Below, piece by piece: positions 16,124-24,253 of a stretch of DNA of 64,000 nucleotides. The notes beneath the pieces are model-generated. The model worked only from the letters and a program-made list of their open reading frames with translations, did not search any database and had not been told where the DNA came from. The DNA is from a virus. The DNA lies in the IMG/VR virus record IMGVR_UViG_3300043410_001892, positions 62,001-126,000 of that record. The stretch is one strand, 5' to 3'. The first letter of the stretch is position 1. Every line of letters starts with the position of its first letter. The position numbers and the translations under genes were made by a program.

Positions 16124-17470
16124 TTACCATTTTACTAATTGTAAAATTCTTGCTAAACTATCTTCATTTCCAAATGATACATGATTGGTTGATTCGGATA
16201 CATGTCCAACGCCTGGCATTGTAGGTGGTGCAGCCGGAGGTGTAGGTTGTTGCATTTTTGAAATTTTCCACAAGCTATCACCTGGCTTAACTATGTATGT
16301 TGAACCATTTGGCATTTTTAATTGCTGTCCTGGATATATTTTATTTGGATTTTTACCAATTACTTGTTTGTTTAAATCGTAAATTTCTTTCCAGTTATGC
16401 GATGTTTTGTTAGCTGCAGGTACTGCTGCAGTTGGTGCAGGATGCGCTGCTAATACTCGTTTAACTACTTCATTAGGTGATGGATCAGCATTAGGATTAT
16501 CTAATTCCATTGATAATGCTGCGTATGCATCTTCGGAACTCATACCAGTACCTGTGATAATTTGTTGAATAGCATCGTTCCATATATTACTTGCATCAGT
16601 AGTAGGTTTAGCACCTGCACCAGTTTCGTCACTGCCATCAATTCCAATTACTGCACCTGATTGAGGTGGAGTTCCAGTTTGTACAGGTGTGCTAGGCGAA
16701 ACAATTGGAGCTGGTGTTTCTGGAGGAGTTACATACTTATCAGGTGTTACTGGTCCATTTTGCACAGGTGTACTAGGTGAAACGATTGGAGCTGGTGGTT
16801 CTGAAGGAGTTACATACTTATTAGATGCTTCTGGTTTGTCTGCTGGTAACACAAAGTTATCAGGAGCCCCGTACTCTTGTATTAGACTATTTAATGAATT
16901 GATTGATTCGAAAAGTGTTTGTTCATTATGTTTTTTCATTTTGTTTTCCTGTATATTTTCAGCAACTTTATCAAACGGTGAAAGCGTTATTTGCCGAGGA
17001 CCGTTAGGTGTTCGTATAATTTCTCTTGGCCAATCACGTCTTGGATTCATTACCTCAGCAGGAGACTTTGTTGCTGAATCCTGACTAAAATGTGGATTAT
17101 CAAAGTAATCATAAGAAAATGCATCACCTGGTTTTACTCTAATCTCGTTTTTATCTTTAGGAGGCGGAGTGTTAGGCGGGCGTGTCCATTCGTAGTTAGG
17201 TCGTGAAACATCTTTTGGAGAATTAGGATTTACTTGATTCCATAACTTATCTTGCTGTAATGCAGAACGTGGACCAATGCTGCCAGGTGGGACTGTAGAT
17301 CTATACGAATTAGGTGGTTGACTTTGAGGATTTGGTTTTCCTTGCATCTGTTGATCTAACTCGTCTTGAGTTCCATATCTAACCGGCTGAACATCAGCTT
17401 CAATTAGTTTAATCGTTTCTTTTAATGATTTAACGGAATCTTGAAGTGTTATTTTTGTAATTTCTTTCAT
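16124..17470 (-). CDS. LysM-containing, proline-rich virion-type protein
   Basis: 448 aa. The N-terminus is helical (ITLQDSVKSLKETIKLIEAD) and the middle is rich in Pro, Gln and Asn, likely unstructured. A tandem repeat, KYVTP-x-E-x-PAPIVSPSTPVQ, occurs twice near residues 215-265. The C-terminal 90 residues carry LysM halves in swapped order: WKEIYDLNKQVIGKNPN...IYPGQQLKMP first, then TYIVKPGDSLWKISK. LysM binds peptidoglycan, so the protein may contact the cell wall during assembly, entry or lysis. No catalytic residues are seen. It overlaps the preceding large gene by 41 bases. Confidence 0.55.
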   Translation of the reverse strand: MKEITKITLQDSVKSLKETIKLIEADVQPVRYGTQDELDQQMQGKPNPQSQPPNSYRSTVPPGSIGPRSALQQDKLWNQVNPNSPKDVSRPNYEWTRPPNTPPPKDKNEIRVKPGDAFSYDYFDNPHFSQDSATKSPAEVMNPRRDWPREIIRTPNGPRQITLSPFDKVAENIQENKMKKHNEQTLFESINSLNSLIQEYGAPDNFVLPADKPEASNKYVTPSEPPAPIVSPSTPVQNGPVTPDKYVTPPETPAPIVSPSTPVQTGTPPQSGAVIGIDGSDETGAGAKPTTDASNIWNDAIQQIITGTGMSSEDAYAALSMELDNPNADPSPNEVVKRVLAAHPAPTAAVPAANKTSHNWKEIYDLNKQVIGKNPNKIYPGQQLKMPNGSTYIVKPGDSLWKISKMQQPTPPAAPPTMPGVGHVSESTNHVSFGNEDSLARILQLVKW

Positions 17471-19829
17471 AGTTGTTTCTCATAGTTCTACGAGCTTTGT
17501 GTTTATCAATACTACTTAATTTGTATCTTTTACCAAACCCGTACAATTCTTTCATCAATAACTCGATAGATTTTCCATCATCCATTTCGTCTGGATTATG
17601 TTCATCGGTATTACCAACACCTGCTAATCTCATTATATCTGAATGTTCGCTGTCAGCATCTTCACTCGGATCTAACTGACTAACTTTTTTCATTACATAT
17701 CTAACATCATCTTCTGATACACTGCTGTCGTATTCGTTATCATCAAAATTCTTTTTAATAATAGTTTTAACACGAGTTCCGCCAATTGTGAAATTCTTTT
17801 CTTCGTTATTCCAAAAACCTTCAATTGAATCTAAGATTTGTTGAATACCTGATTTTTCAGTTTCTTTAGAATCATCAATCTCTTCATATCCAACTTCATC
17901 CGGAGTCATACCTGATTCTCTAATAAGATCACGTATAGTCATACCTTCTGCAATTTTAGTATCAAGTTTTGCACCTGCAGCTTTAGCTTTAATGAATTTA
18001 GCTTTCATTTTATTTTTCTTATGCTGCATGCCTTCATTTACTTGTGTAGGTTGTTCATAAACTATTTTTGGTTCAATGTGTTCAACTTCAACTTGTTCAG
18101 ATTCAACTTCATCTTCGCCTAATAATCCAGCAAGTTTACGGTATCTTTTTAATTCTTCTTTTACTGGTTCAGCTGGAGCTTCTGCTGGAGCTTCAGGTGT
18201 TTCTGCTGCTGCCGGACCTGCTGGAGCTGCACCTGGCGCTGCGCCTGGGGGAGGTAATTCACCCTCTGCACCTGGTTCACCTTCTGGTGGTGTTTCGTCG
18301 CCGCCTAACGGTGGCATACCGCCGCCTCCGCCTAATGCAGGTAACCCGCCAGCACCTGCTGTTGAATCAGGTGGCATATCACTTGGCTCAGAAGAGTCTA
18401 ATGGTTCACCACTATTTGCATCTGGGGGTAAGTCTTGTCCACCAATTTCTTGAGGTGTTTCAATATATAGATTTGGTAATGCTTCAAGGTCTTTTGCATT
18501 ATGACCTTTGATATAATCAGCAATAATATCACGAACTGCTTTATCTTCTGCGTATGAGTCTTGATAATCAATATTTCGAATTAGTTCAACTATGTGTTTG
18601 TCGTCAATTAACCCTTTTAATGCTAATACTCCAGTTGTTCCACCGTTCATATTATTTTTAAGACGATCATTTAATCTTTCTAATGCTGGTCCTTTATTTG
18701 GACCTGTTATTTCATTTTTATCTTCTGAAACAATAGATTCAAGCATATCTTCAATTTCAAGTTCAGGGGCACGATATTTAATTGTCTTAGTTTCTGATGT
18801 AACAGTAGTATCAGTTTTAATTCTACCCATTAAATCTTTTGCAGATAATTTACGAACTGGTAAATCACTTTCGTGTACAATGTTGTACAAGAATGGAAAT
18901 ACTGCTTTCATATCTTCATTAAATGTACGAATTGTTAAACGATCAATCCAATCGTTCATAACTGTTTCTGGTACTTTAAGTTCTTCAGCTGCAATAAATG
19001 ATTCTGCAAATTGTTCATAATATGCAGGGCGTTGCAGATTTTGTATTTCTTTTTTAACTTCATCAATACGATCAATTACTTGATTAGTAATTGAACCCAT
19101 TGCTTCTGATATTTGTGTTTGTCTACCAACGTATCCTTTAAATTTACGAAGGCTATTTAATTCTTCACTTAACTTAGTAATGTATTTTCCAATCTCGTCA
19201 TATGGGTTGCCACCATGATTGACATGTTCAGCTAATGCACGAGCACCGGATAAATGTTTATAGGGATATTTAAATCTTTCACCGTCTGCATTTTCAATAT
19301 AAATGCTTGAAATATGCATGGTTCTCCCTGCAGCTAAGTCTGGATTGATAGGTTGGCTATGTTTAACAACTAAACGTGCTTCTCCTAAATTTTGGTAACT
19401 CAATCGTGAAGTACCAAACATTTTATTTTCCATAACTGGTTCCTTATGTTTTGACTGAAATTCGTAGTCGCGTTTGTCTAAGTTGCTCTTTCCAATATTT
19501 TGCACATCAAAATTTAACAATCTACTTTTAGCAAACTGTCTAAATGAACGTATAAACTTATACGCTTTTTTGTGAGAGGCTTTGTGATCATCGTCAACGA
19601 TATCTCCGCTAACTTGAACTACAACACCATCGTCTTGGTCTAATGTAATAGTAATAGTTCCAATTGGTTCACCGTCCTCGGTGTAGTCAAATTCAAAGAA
19701 TCTGGCCTTTGGAATATCAACTTTTTTAGTTAAGACATCTGCGTTTTCGTCACCGATATTTATGTCAGTGAATCGTGTTTGTATTTTGCCATAAAGGTCT
19801 GAAGCGATTTTATCTAAATTATTGTCCAT
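17430..19829 (-). CDS. Large putative virion protein next to terminase, Pro/Ala-rich linker
   Basis: 799 aa from the ATG at 19829. A GTG five codons upstream is also in frame but lies inside the GATAAATA promoter octamer. Residues 1-110 look like a small alpha/beta domain (ARFFEFDYTEDGEPIGTITI). Residues 130-480 are mixed helical. Residues 480-590 are a low-complexity Gly/Pro/Ala/Glu linker. The C-terminal 200 residues are charged and contain KYRK-type motifs KLAGLLGED and RLAGVGN, similar to the RRLAGL end of gp22. No enzyme motif is seen. Location between terminase and the LysM protein suggests a virion or core protein, which is inference. Confidence 0.5.
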   Translation of the reverse strand: MDNNLDKIASDLYGKIQTRFTDINIGDENADVLTKKVDIPKARFFEFDYTEDGEPIGTITITLDQDDGVVVQVSGDIVDDDHKASHKKAYKFIRSFRQFAKSRLLNFDVQNIGKSNLDKRDYEFQSKHKEPVMENKMFGTSRLSYQNLGEARLVVKHSQPINPDLAAGRTMHISSIYIENADGERFKYPYKHLSGARALAEHVNHGGNPYDEIGKYITKLSEELNSLRKFKGYVGRQTQISEAMGSITNQVIDRIDEVKKEIQNLQRPAYYEQFAESFIAAEELKVPETVMNDWIDRLTIRTFNEDMKAVFPFLYNIVHESDLPVRKLSAKDLMGRIKTDTTVTSETKTIKYRAPELEIEDMLESIVSEDKNEITGPNKGPALERLNDRLKNNMNGGTTGVLALKGLIDDKHIVELIRNIDYQDSYAEDKAVRDIIADYIKGHNAKDLEALPNLYIETPQEIGGQDLPPDANSGEPLDSSEPSDMPPDSTAGAGGLPALGGGGGMPPLGGDETPPEGEPGAEGELPPPGAAPGAAPAGPAAAETPEAPAEAPAEPVKEELKRYRKLAGLLGEDEVESEQVEVEHIEPKIVYEQPTQVNEGMQHKKNKMKAKFIKAKAAGAKLDTKIAEGMTIRDLIRESGMTPDEVGYEEIDDSKETEKSGIQQILDSIEGFWNNEEKNFTIGGTRVKTIIKKNFDDNEYDSSVSEDDVRYVMKKVSQLDPSEDADSEHSDIMRLAGVGNTDEHNPDEMDDGKSIELLMKELYGFGKRYKLSSIDKHKARRTMRNNYERNYKNNTSRFR

Positions 19830-19834
19830 GTTTA

Positions 19835-19842
19835 TATTTATC
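19835..19842 (-). promoter_or_regulatory. Late promoter octamer GATAAATA, 5 bases before ATG
   Basis: GATAAATA on the minus strand ends 5 bases before the ATG at 19829. There is no room for a ribosome-binding site after a transcript start some 5-7 bases downstream of the octamer, so a leaderless mRNA is predicted. Confidence 0.55.
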
Positions 19843-21433
19843 ACATATTAGAGGAAACAAATATTGGTAGAGGTGCTTCCCAGTCCTCTAAACGTTCTTC
19901 AATTCGCATTCTTTCAAATACCATAGGATCCCATTCTGCTAATACATCCGTCATACGTACAATAAGTAGTAATGCTGAAACTAAATCATCATGTTGTCCT
20001 GGTTTACCTTTAAAACTAATTCCATGTGCGATAAATGTTTTTAATTCACTTATAAGAGGTTTACTATAAATTTGCATTTTATCTTCTTCAATAAAATACT
20101 TTAACCTTGCACATGCCGCTAATTTAGAATTAAATGTAGTATTAAATCCTTTACGAAATTTACGAACATGCCCTTTTTTGCCCGGTTCACTTACGAAATA
20201 TCCCGGAAATGTATCTTCTCCTAAATTCTCAACAACTACTAAAGCACTTTCGCCTACAGTATTATTTTCAATTGACCAATATATTGAATTATATTGTTCA
20301 TATCCTAATTCATCTTGTATATATTTTAATACATCTCTTAACAATTTAACTTGACCTTGAATGGTAGTAATGTTATGATGCCATTCGCCAATTTGTTTTT
20401 GCGATGGTAATTCAAATATTGTAATAGCAGAATAGTCGCCGCCTGTACCTAAACTTGGATCTAATGCAACCAAATATAAATTACCAGGTTTAGGATGATT
20501 ATACCATCTAACTTGGCCTAATTTTGTTAATGGTTCTTTACCTACTATCTCTGCTAGTTTCATACTGCTAATAAGCGTTTCGTCATAGATTAAGAATTCA
20601 CAACCGTATTCACGTCTAAACATCTCTTCGCCAATACGACCTAACTCAGCTTTCTTCCATTCTTCATCGCGATCCGGGTGATCCCACCAATTAGAACGAA
20701 AACCAGAAAAGCCATTAATCCCAATCTTATCTGCTTTTTCATTACCAAATTCATCAAAAAATTGTTGGCTTTCTTTCCAGATAGTTGCAAATTGGTCTTC
20801 GTCACTGTTTGGTGTTGAAGTAATAATACAACGTCCACCAGTTGCTAATGTAGGGGAAATTGAAGTCCAAAACTCTTCAGCAATGTTAGGTTGTAAGAAT
20901 GCAAATTCGTCACAGTATAATAACGAAATAGCCATACCCCGTCCAGTTGTACCTGTAGTAGTTTGACTTACAATACGTGACCCATTATCAAATTCCATTG
21001 AACCCTTGTTATAACTGATTACACCTGCACGTAAAAAATCTGGACATAGTTCGTATCCATATCTAATACGTTGCATAATCTCCTGGGCACCTGTATATTT
21101 GTGTGCTGCAATTAGCACAGTTTGATCTGGGTGAAACATTGCATACCATAGTAAATATGACGATGCACAAGTTGTTTTACCAGATTGTCTTGGTAACATA
21201 TTGATATTAAATCGATATGAATTATAACAATTTAGTAAATCAACTTGGTAATCAAAAGGTTCAAATAATAATTTACCCTTTACTGCGTGTTGTATGTGAA
21301 AGAACTTTTTTGAAAAATGTAAATAACCAATGTCAGGGTCAGAACATAGTTGTAAATCAAGAATCTGTTCTTCACTAAATTTTTCAGTCTTGTGTGCTTT
21401 TTTAGTTAGAACACCTTCTAAACTTTTAGCCAT
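19841..21433 (-). CDS. 17: Terminase large subunit (T4 gp17)
   Basis: 530 aa. The DNA packaging motor with ATPase and nuclease domains. The ATPase domain shows FDYQVDLL, the Walker A variant PRQSGKTT near residue 87, the coupling SQTTTGTTGRG, and Walker B SLLYCDEFAF near residue 170 with the catalytic glutamate, then the SP-x-LATGG-x-CIITSTPN motif III. The RNase-H-like nuclease domain begins with LYLVALDPSLGTGGDYSA near residue 310 and has the later acidic ENNTVGESAL and HDDLVSALLL. AAAGGAG precedes the ATG, and a strong terminator lies immediately upstream. Confidence 0.96.
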   Translation of the reverse strand: MAKSLEGVLTKKAHKTEKFSEEQILDLQLCSDPDIGYLHFSKKFFHIQHAVKGKLLFEPFDYQVDLLNCYNSYRFNINMLPRQSGKTTCASSYLLWYAMFHPDQTVLIAAHKYTGAQEIMQRIRYGYELCPDFLRAGVISYNKGSMEFDNGSRIVSQTTTGTTGRGMAISLLYCDEFAFLQPNIAEEFWTSISPTLATGGRCIITSTPNSDEDQFATIWKESQQFFDEFGNEKADKIGINGFSGFRSNWWDHPDRDEEWKKAELGRIGEEMFRREYGCEFLIYDETLISSMKLAEIVGKEPLTKLGQVRWYNHPKPGNLYLVALDPSLGTGGDYSAITIFELPSQKQIGEWHHNITTIQGQVKLLRDVLKYIQDELGYEQYNSIYWSIENNTVGESALVVVENLGEDTFPGYFVSEPGKKGHVRKFRKGFNTTFNSKLAACARLKYFIEEDKMQIYSKPLISELKTFIAHGISFKGKPGQHDDLVSALLLIVRMTDVLAEWDPMVFERMRIEERLEDWEAPLPIFVSSNM

Positions 21434-21458
21434 AAATTCTCCTTTATTGTTTATTTAC

Positions 21459-21486
21459 AAAAAAAAGCGGACATATTGTCCGCTTT
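21459..21486 (-). terminator. Rho-independent terminator before gp17
   Basis: On the minus strand AAAGCGGACA, ATA, TGTCCGCTTT, followed by a run of T. It lies five bases after the stop of the -1 frame extension and 26 bases before the terminase ATG, so it ends the gp16 operon. Confidence 0.8.
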
Positions 21487-21490
21487 ATGA

Positions 21491-21796
21491 TTATACTGTA
21501 GGATCTTTAAATGTATCTCTAATTTCGTAATTTTTATTAGCCTGATCTGCATAATAGTTTGCTTTATGCCGAGCTTTATGATGTGCAGCTTTGTGTTCTG
21601 CAGTTCCTTTTACACCGCCAGCAAACACCATAAATGGAACATCAGTTCCTGGATTAAATAACCCAACATTTACAGTCTTACCTAAGTCACGTATTGCAGG
21701 ATGGACTTTATTTGCATCATCATAAGAAAAACCGCCACGTCCGCCGTAGACATGATCATGTTCTTCAGGACCGTGTATACGATTCTCTTTTATCTT
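21491..21796 (-). CDS. -1 frame extension (101 codons) of the 21790-22284 gene
   Basis: An open frame of about 100 codons lies in the -1 frame immediately after an A9 run (21795-21803) in the upstream gene. It has no ATG, GTG or TTG start before FMVFAGG two-thirds of the way in, yet has coding character: PEEHDHVYGGRGGF, VHPAIRDLGKTVNVGLFNPG, VPFMVFAGGVKG, then an Ala/His/Lys-rich helix and a TAA. In the zero frame the run reads CAA AAA AAA AGA TAA, so slipping back one base on A-AAA-AAA gives AAG and enters this frame. The product would be about 264 aa. A sequencing error in the run is the alternative. A terminator follows at once. Confidence 0.6.
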   Translation of the reverse strand, partial: KIKENRIHGPEEHDHVYGGRGGFSYDDANKVHPAIRDLGKTVNVGLFNPGTDVPFMVFAGGVKGTAEHKAAHHKARHKANYYADQANKNYEIRDTFKDPTV

Positions 21797-22284
21797 TTTT
21801 TTTGAGGACGAGCTTTAATATCTTCGTATAAAGAAGAAAGCTGATTTACTAACGATTCATGTTGTAATTTAAATGGATTTTCTCCACCGTTAGCTTTTAC
21901 TGCGCCACGGCCTTTACTTGCTAAATCGTCGCCTGTAAAAATAACAGAATCTAAACCATGAACTTTTGGTCCTTTATCGTTATGTTTTGCGTTTTTAAAA
22001 TCGTCGCCAATGACAATTTCATGTTCTTCGTCATCTGATGCCATTTCAGAATCGCTACCACTGATACCTTTTAAAATATCCATTAAATCGCGTATTCCGT
22101 CAACACCTTTACTACTGATTGAAATATTCATTTGTGTATCGCTAGATGAATTGTCACCTTGTATAACCATAGGTTCCATATCACCACCGCATTCTTCAAC
22201 ATCCATTTCAGCAGCTGATTCGATATCTAAATCACCGCCATCTTGAATCTCTTTTAATTTTCTTGCAAGTTCTGTAAAATTCAT
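21790..22284 (-). CDS. Acidic protein of unknown function, frameshift donor (164 aa)
   Basis: The protein is acidic and Asp/Ser-rich (LDIESAAEMDVEECGGDMEP, SGSDSEMASDDEEHE) with short helices at the N-terminus (FTELARKLKEIQ) and C-terminus (NQLSSLYEDIKARPQKKR). The zero frame stops just after a nine-A run that forms a slippery site, so a longer -1 product is likely. AGGA precedes the ATG, which overlaps the upstream stop (TAATG). It lies between gp16 and gp17, a place where T4 has no extra gene. Acidic composition suits a head-core, packaging-partner or DNA-mimic role, but none can be assigned. Confidence 0.55.
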   Translation of the reverse strand: MNFTELARKLKEIQDGGDLDIESAAEMDVEECGGDMEPMVIQGDNSSSDTQMNISISSKGVDGIRDLMDILKGISGSDSEMASDDEEHEIVIGDDFKNAKHNDKGPKVHGLDSVIFTGDDLASKGRGAVKANGGENPFKLQHESLVNQLSSLYEDIKARPQKKR

Positions 22285-22901
22285 TATAATTTTCCTAAGT
22301 TAGCAGTTGGCAATTTAACTTGGCGAGATCCAATTGGACTTGTTGTTCCAACATTTGTACATACTGATGCCGGTTTTTCCGATGGTGATTTTTTAGCTAA
22401 TAATGAATCATTAACACCTGTATATTGATCGCCTTGAGTTTTAACTTTACCTAACTCTTTTAGCAATGACATAGTGTGAGCATCGCCTACTATTTTTTGG
22501 TTGTTTTCGTTTTCATAATCTTTTGTAAGTAATGATTCACCAGATGCAGTATTAAATTTGTTATTAAGATCAATTTCTTGTTCTTCTAACATACTACGAA
22601 CTTTGATGCAGCATTCTGACAAGCCCATAGTTTCGGCTGCCATTTGATGTATTTGAAAACTAGTTGCCGGATATCCTAAGACTACATCATAAACTGTAGC
22701 TGCAACATTTTTATGTGAAGGAAAATCAACTTGAGTTTCCTGTATTGGTGTACGTGTGCCTGAAGAAAATGATTCAACAGAGAACCTCGCTAATGCACCT
22801 TTAAGTTTATCGAGTTGGCAAGTAGTAAGTTCATCTATTACTTTAATTTTAAACTCGTACACTTGTTTTGATTCTAATAAGTATTGTTTAAATGATTTCA
22901 T
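22284..22901 (-). CDS. Putative head-associated protein with capsid-targeting-like N-terminus
   Basis: 205 aa. The first residues, MKSFKQYLLES, resemble the capsid-targeting sequences of T4 internal head proteins (MKTYQEF, MKTFKEF types), which are cleaved by the gp21 protease. Residues 15-100 form a small alpha/beta domain (YEFKIKVIDELTTCQLDKL, VAATVYDVVLGYPATSF). The rest is low in structure and rich in Lys, Ser and Asn. AAGGAT lies before the ATG. It sits directly downstream of gp16 in the packaging cluster. It may be packaged in the head or bind the packaging motor, which is an inference from the N-terminus and location. Confidence 0.45.
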   Translation of the reverse strand: MKSFKQYLLESKQVYEFKIKVIDELTTCQLDKLKGALARFSVESFSSGTRTPIQETQVDFPSHKNVAATVYDVVLGYPATSFQIHQMAAETMGLSECCIKVRSMLEEQEIDLNNKFNTASGESLLTKDYENENNQKIVGDAHTMSLLKELGKVKTQGDQYTGVNDSLLAKKSPSEKPASVCTNVGTTSPIGSRQVKLPTANLGKL

Positions 22902-22922
22902 ATTATATCCTTGATAATATAT

Positions 22923-23402
22923 TTATTTCATATTCTTTAATTTTTCAATCAGACTATTTCGATCAGAAACAATAAATCCTTCACCAGAAATATTGATCCC
23001 AGGGTCTTCTGGATGGGCATCGTAATCTAGTTTTTGTTTCTTAAGTTGCAAATCGATCATTTTAAGTTTTTTATCTATTTTTGCAGCTTTTGCATCGATT
23101 GCATTTTTTAACATGCTTGATGCAACTTCAAAAATTCTGCCACTATATCTTGCTTCTACGTTCATACCTAAGTCCATTAGATCGTCGTAAGCATCAGTTG
23201 CGCGTTGTGCTAGTGCGTCAAATTCTGTATCGCTTACGTCACCTAAGCCTTTTACTTGCGGCAATGCTGCTGATATTTTATCAAATTCGGCCATATCACG
23301 AAATAACGGTACTGGATCAGTAGGTACAGTAGCAGGTTCTGCTTCTGATATTATTTTTTTATTTTCTGGTAAATTTAGAAGTTCTTCTAATTTGCGAGTC
23401 AT
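22923..23402 (-). CDS. 16: Terminase small subunit (T4 gp16)
   Basis: 159 aa against 164 in T4. The small terminase recognises concatemeric DNA and regulates gp17. The sequence fits the T4-like pattern: an N-terminal region ending ALPQVKGLGD, the EFDALAQRATDAYDDLMDLGMNVE helix pair, then IFEVASSMLKNAIDAKAAKIDKKLKMIDLQLKKQKLD, the long central coiled coil. AAGGAT sits before the ATG. The order gp4, gp16, two unknown genes, gp17 keeps the terminase subunits close together. Confidence 0.85.
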   Translation of the reverse strand: MTRKLEELLNLPENKKIISEAEPATVPTDPVPLFRDMAEFDKISAALPQVKGLGDVSDTEFDALAQRATDAYDDLMDLGMNVEARYSGRIFEVASSMLKNAIDAKAAKIDKKLKMIDLQLKKQKLDYDAHPEDPGINISGEGFIVSDRNSLIEKLKNMK

Positions 23403-23438
23403 GATGTATCCTTTTATAGTATAAGTGTACTATTTAAG

Positions 23439-23879
23439 TTATTTGGAACCATTATGAAAAATATCATTTTCATTAATGACTCTAAATACAAGACCATTTT
23501 GTTTACAATATGCAGAAGCAGCAGCCCATTTGGCTTGATTTTTAATAAATTGTGCTTGATTGTATTTGTTTTTTCCTACACGTTCTAATATTTGCTGACT
23601 TGCAGGTTTTATTTCAATCAATTCATTATGTATGTGATTATTTTTATCTACGTATTGAATAAAAAAATCAGGTAGATAAATGGTGTTACGATTAGTCAAT
23701 GGATCTCTATATGGAATAGTTACTGCTTCACTTGCCCATTTTTGTACTGCAGGGTTAGTATCGCACATGTGCATAAATGTCATTTCCCATGAACTTCTGT
23801 AATATGGTATTTTGGTTCCTATGTATTTGTCAGGGTGTTTAAATTTAAAAGACCCCTTGGCAAATTTTCTACTACTCAT
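23439..23879 (-). CDS. 4: Head completion protein, nuclease-like fold (T4 gp4)
   Basis: 146 aa, the usual length. The family acts in head completion after packaging and has a restriction-endonuclease-like fold. Seen are the start FKFKHPDKYIGT, YYRSSWEMTFMHMCDTNP, SEAVTIPYRDPL, and the likely active-site set YLPDFFI with aspartate followed by ELIEIKPA with Glu-x-Lys. NQAKWAAASAYCKQNGL ends the fold. AAGGA precedes the ATG. The preceding gene overlaps its start by four bases. Confidence 0.88.
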   Translation of the reverse strand: MSSRKFAKGSFKFKHPDKYIGTKIPYYRSSWEMTFMHMCDTNPAVQKWASEAVTIPYRDPLTNRNTIYLPDFFIQYVDKNNHIHNELIEIKPASQQILERVGKNKYNQAQFIKNQAKWAAASAYCKQNGLVFRVINENDIFHNGSK

Positions 23880-24247
23880 ATTACTACATTCCTTAATTCG
23901 TATGCGTTATTTTCTACAGAAGTTCTATATCCAAGTAAACTTGTTTTTTCTCTATATGCATTTAATATTTGAGTTACTACACGAGATAGTTGAATAGCTG
24001 GTACTAATGTTAATGTATCTAATAATTCAAATACATTTACATTTTCATTTCTAGCTTGATTTAATAACATAATTGTAAGTGATCTTGCACTTTCTAAATC
24101 AAAATCTCTACGCTGAAAGAACCCAACCACTGCGTCAATTTCGTTACTTGGAAATGTAACATCTTCAATATAAAATTTATCAAAGAATTGTTTTATTTCT
24201 TGATAACTTGTTTCTGGAGTAAGTGGTAAATTTGCAGTAATTGTCAT
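23876..24247 (-). CDS. Conserved T4-like structural-type protein (123 aa)
   Basis: A small helical protein with a pattern I recall from cyanophages: FPSNEIDAVVGFFQRRDFD, SARSLTIMLLNQARNE, VFELLDTL and ILNAYREKTSLLGY. No function is known to me. It lies between the tube-like gene and gp4 and overlaps gp4 by four bases, suggesting a role in tail or head-completion assembly. There is no Shine-Dalgarno sequence. Upstream is TATAAATT three bases before the ATG, one base off the late octamer, so a leaderless mRNA is possible. Confidence 0.6.
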   Translation of the reverse strand: MTITANLPLTPETSYQEIKQFFDKFYIEDVTFPSNEIDAVVGFFQRRDFDLESARSLTIMLLNQARNENVNVFELLDTLTLVPAIQLSRVVTQILNAYREKTSLLGYRTSVENNAYELRNVVI

Positions 24248-24253
24248 AATAAT

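Noticed and set aside
18068-18511. Plus-strand open frames of 125-147 codons
   Set aside because: They lie opposite the Pro/Ala-rich linker of the 799-aa protein and are antisense to biased codons.
21790-22284. A simple complete acidic gene followed by an empty 300-base gap
   Set aside because: The gap holds a long open -1 frame starting at a slippery A-run, so the gap is coding.
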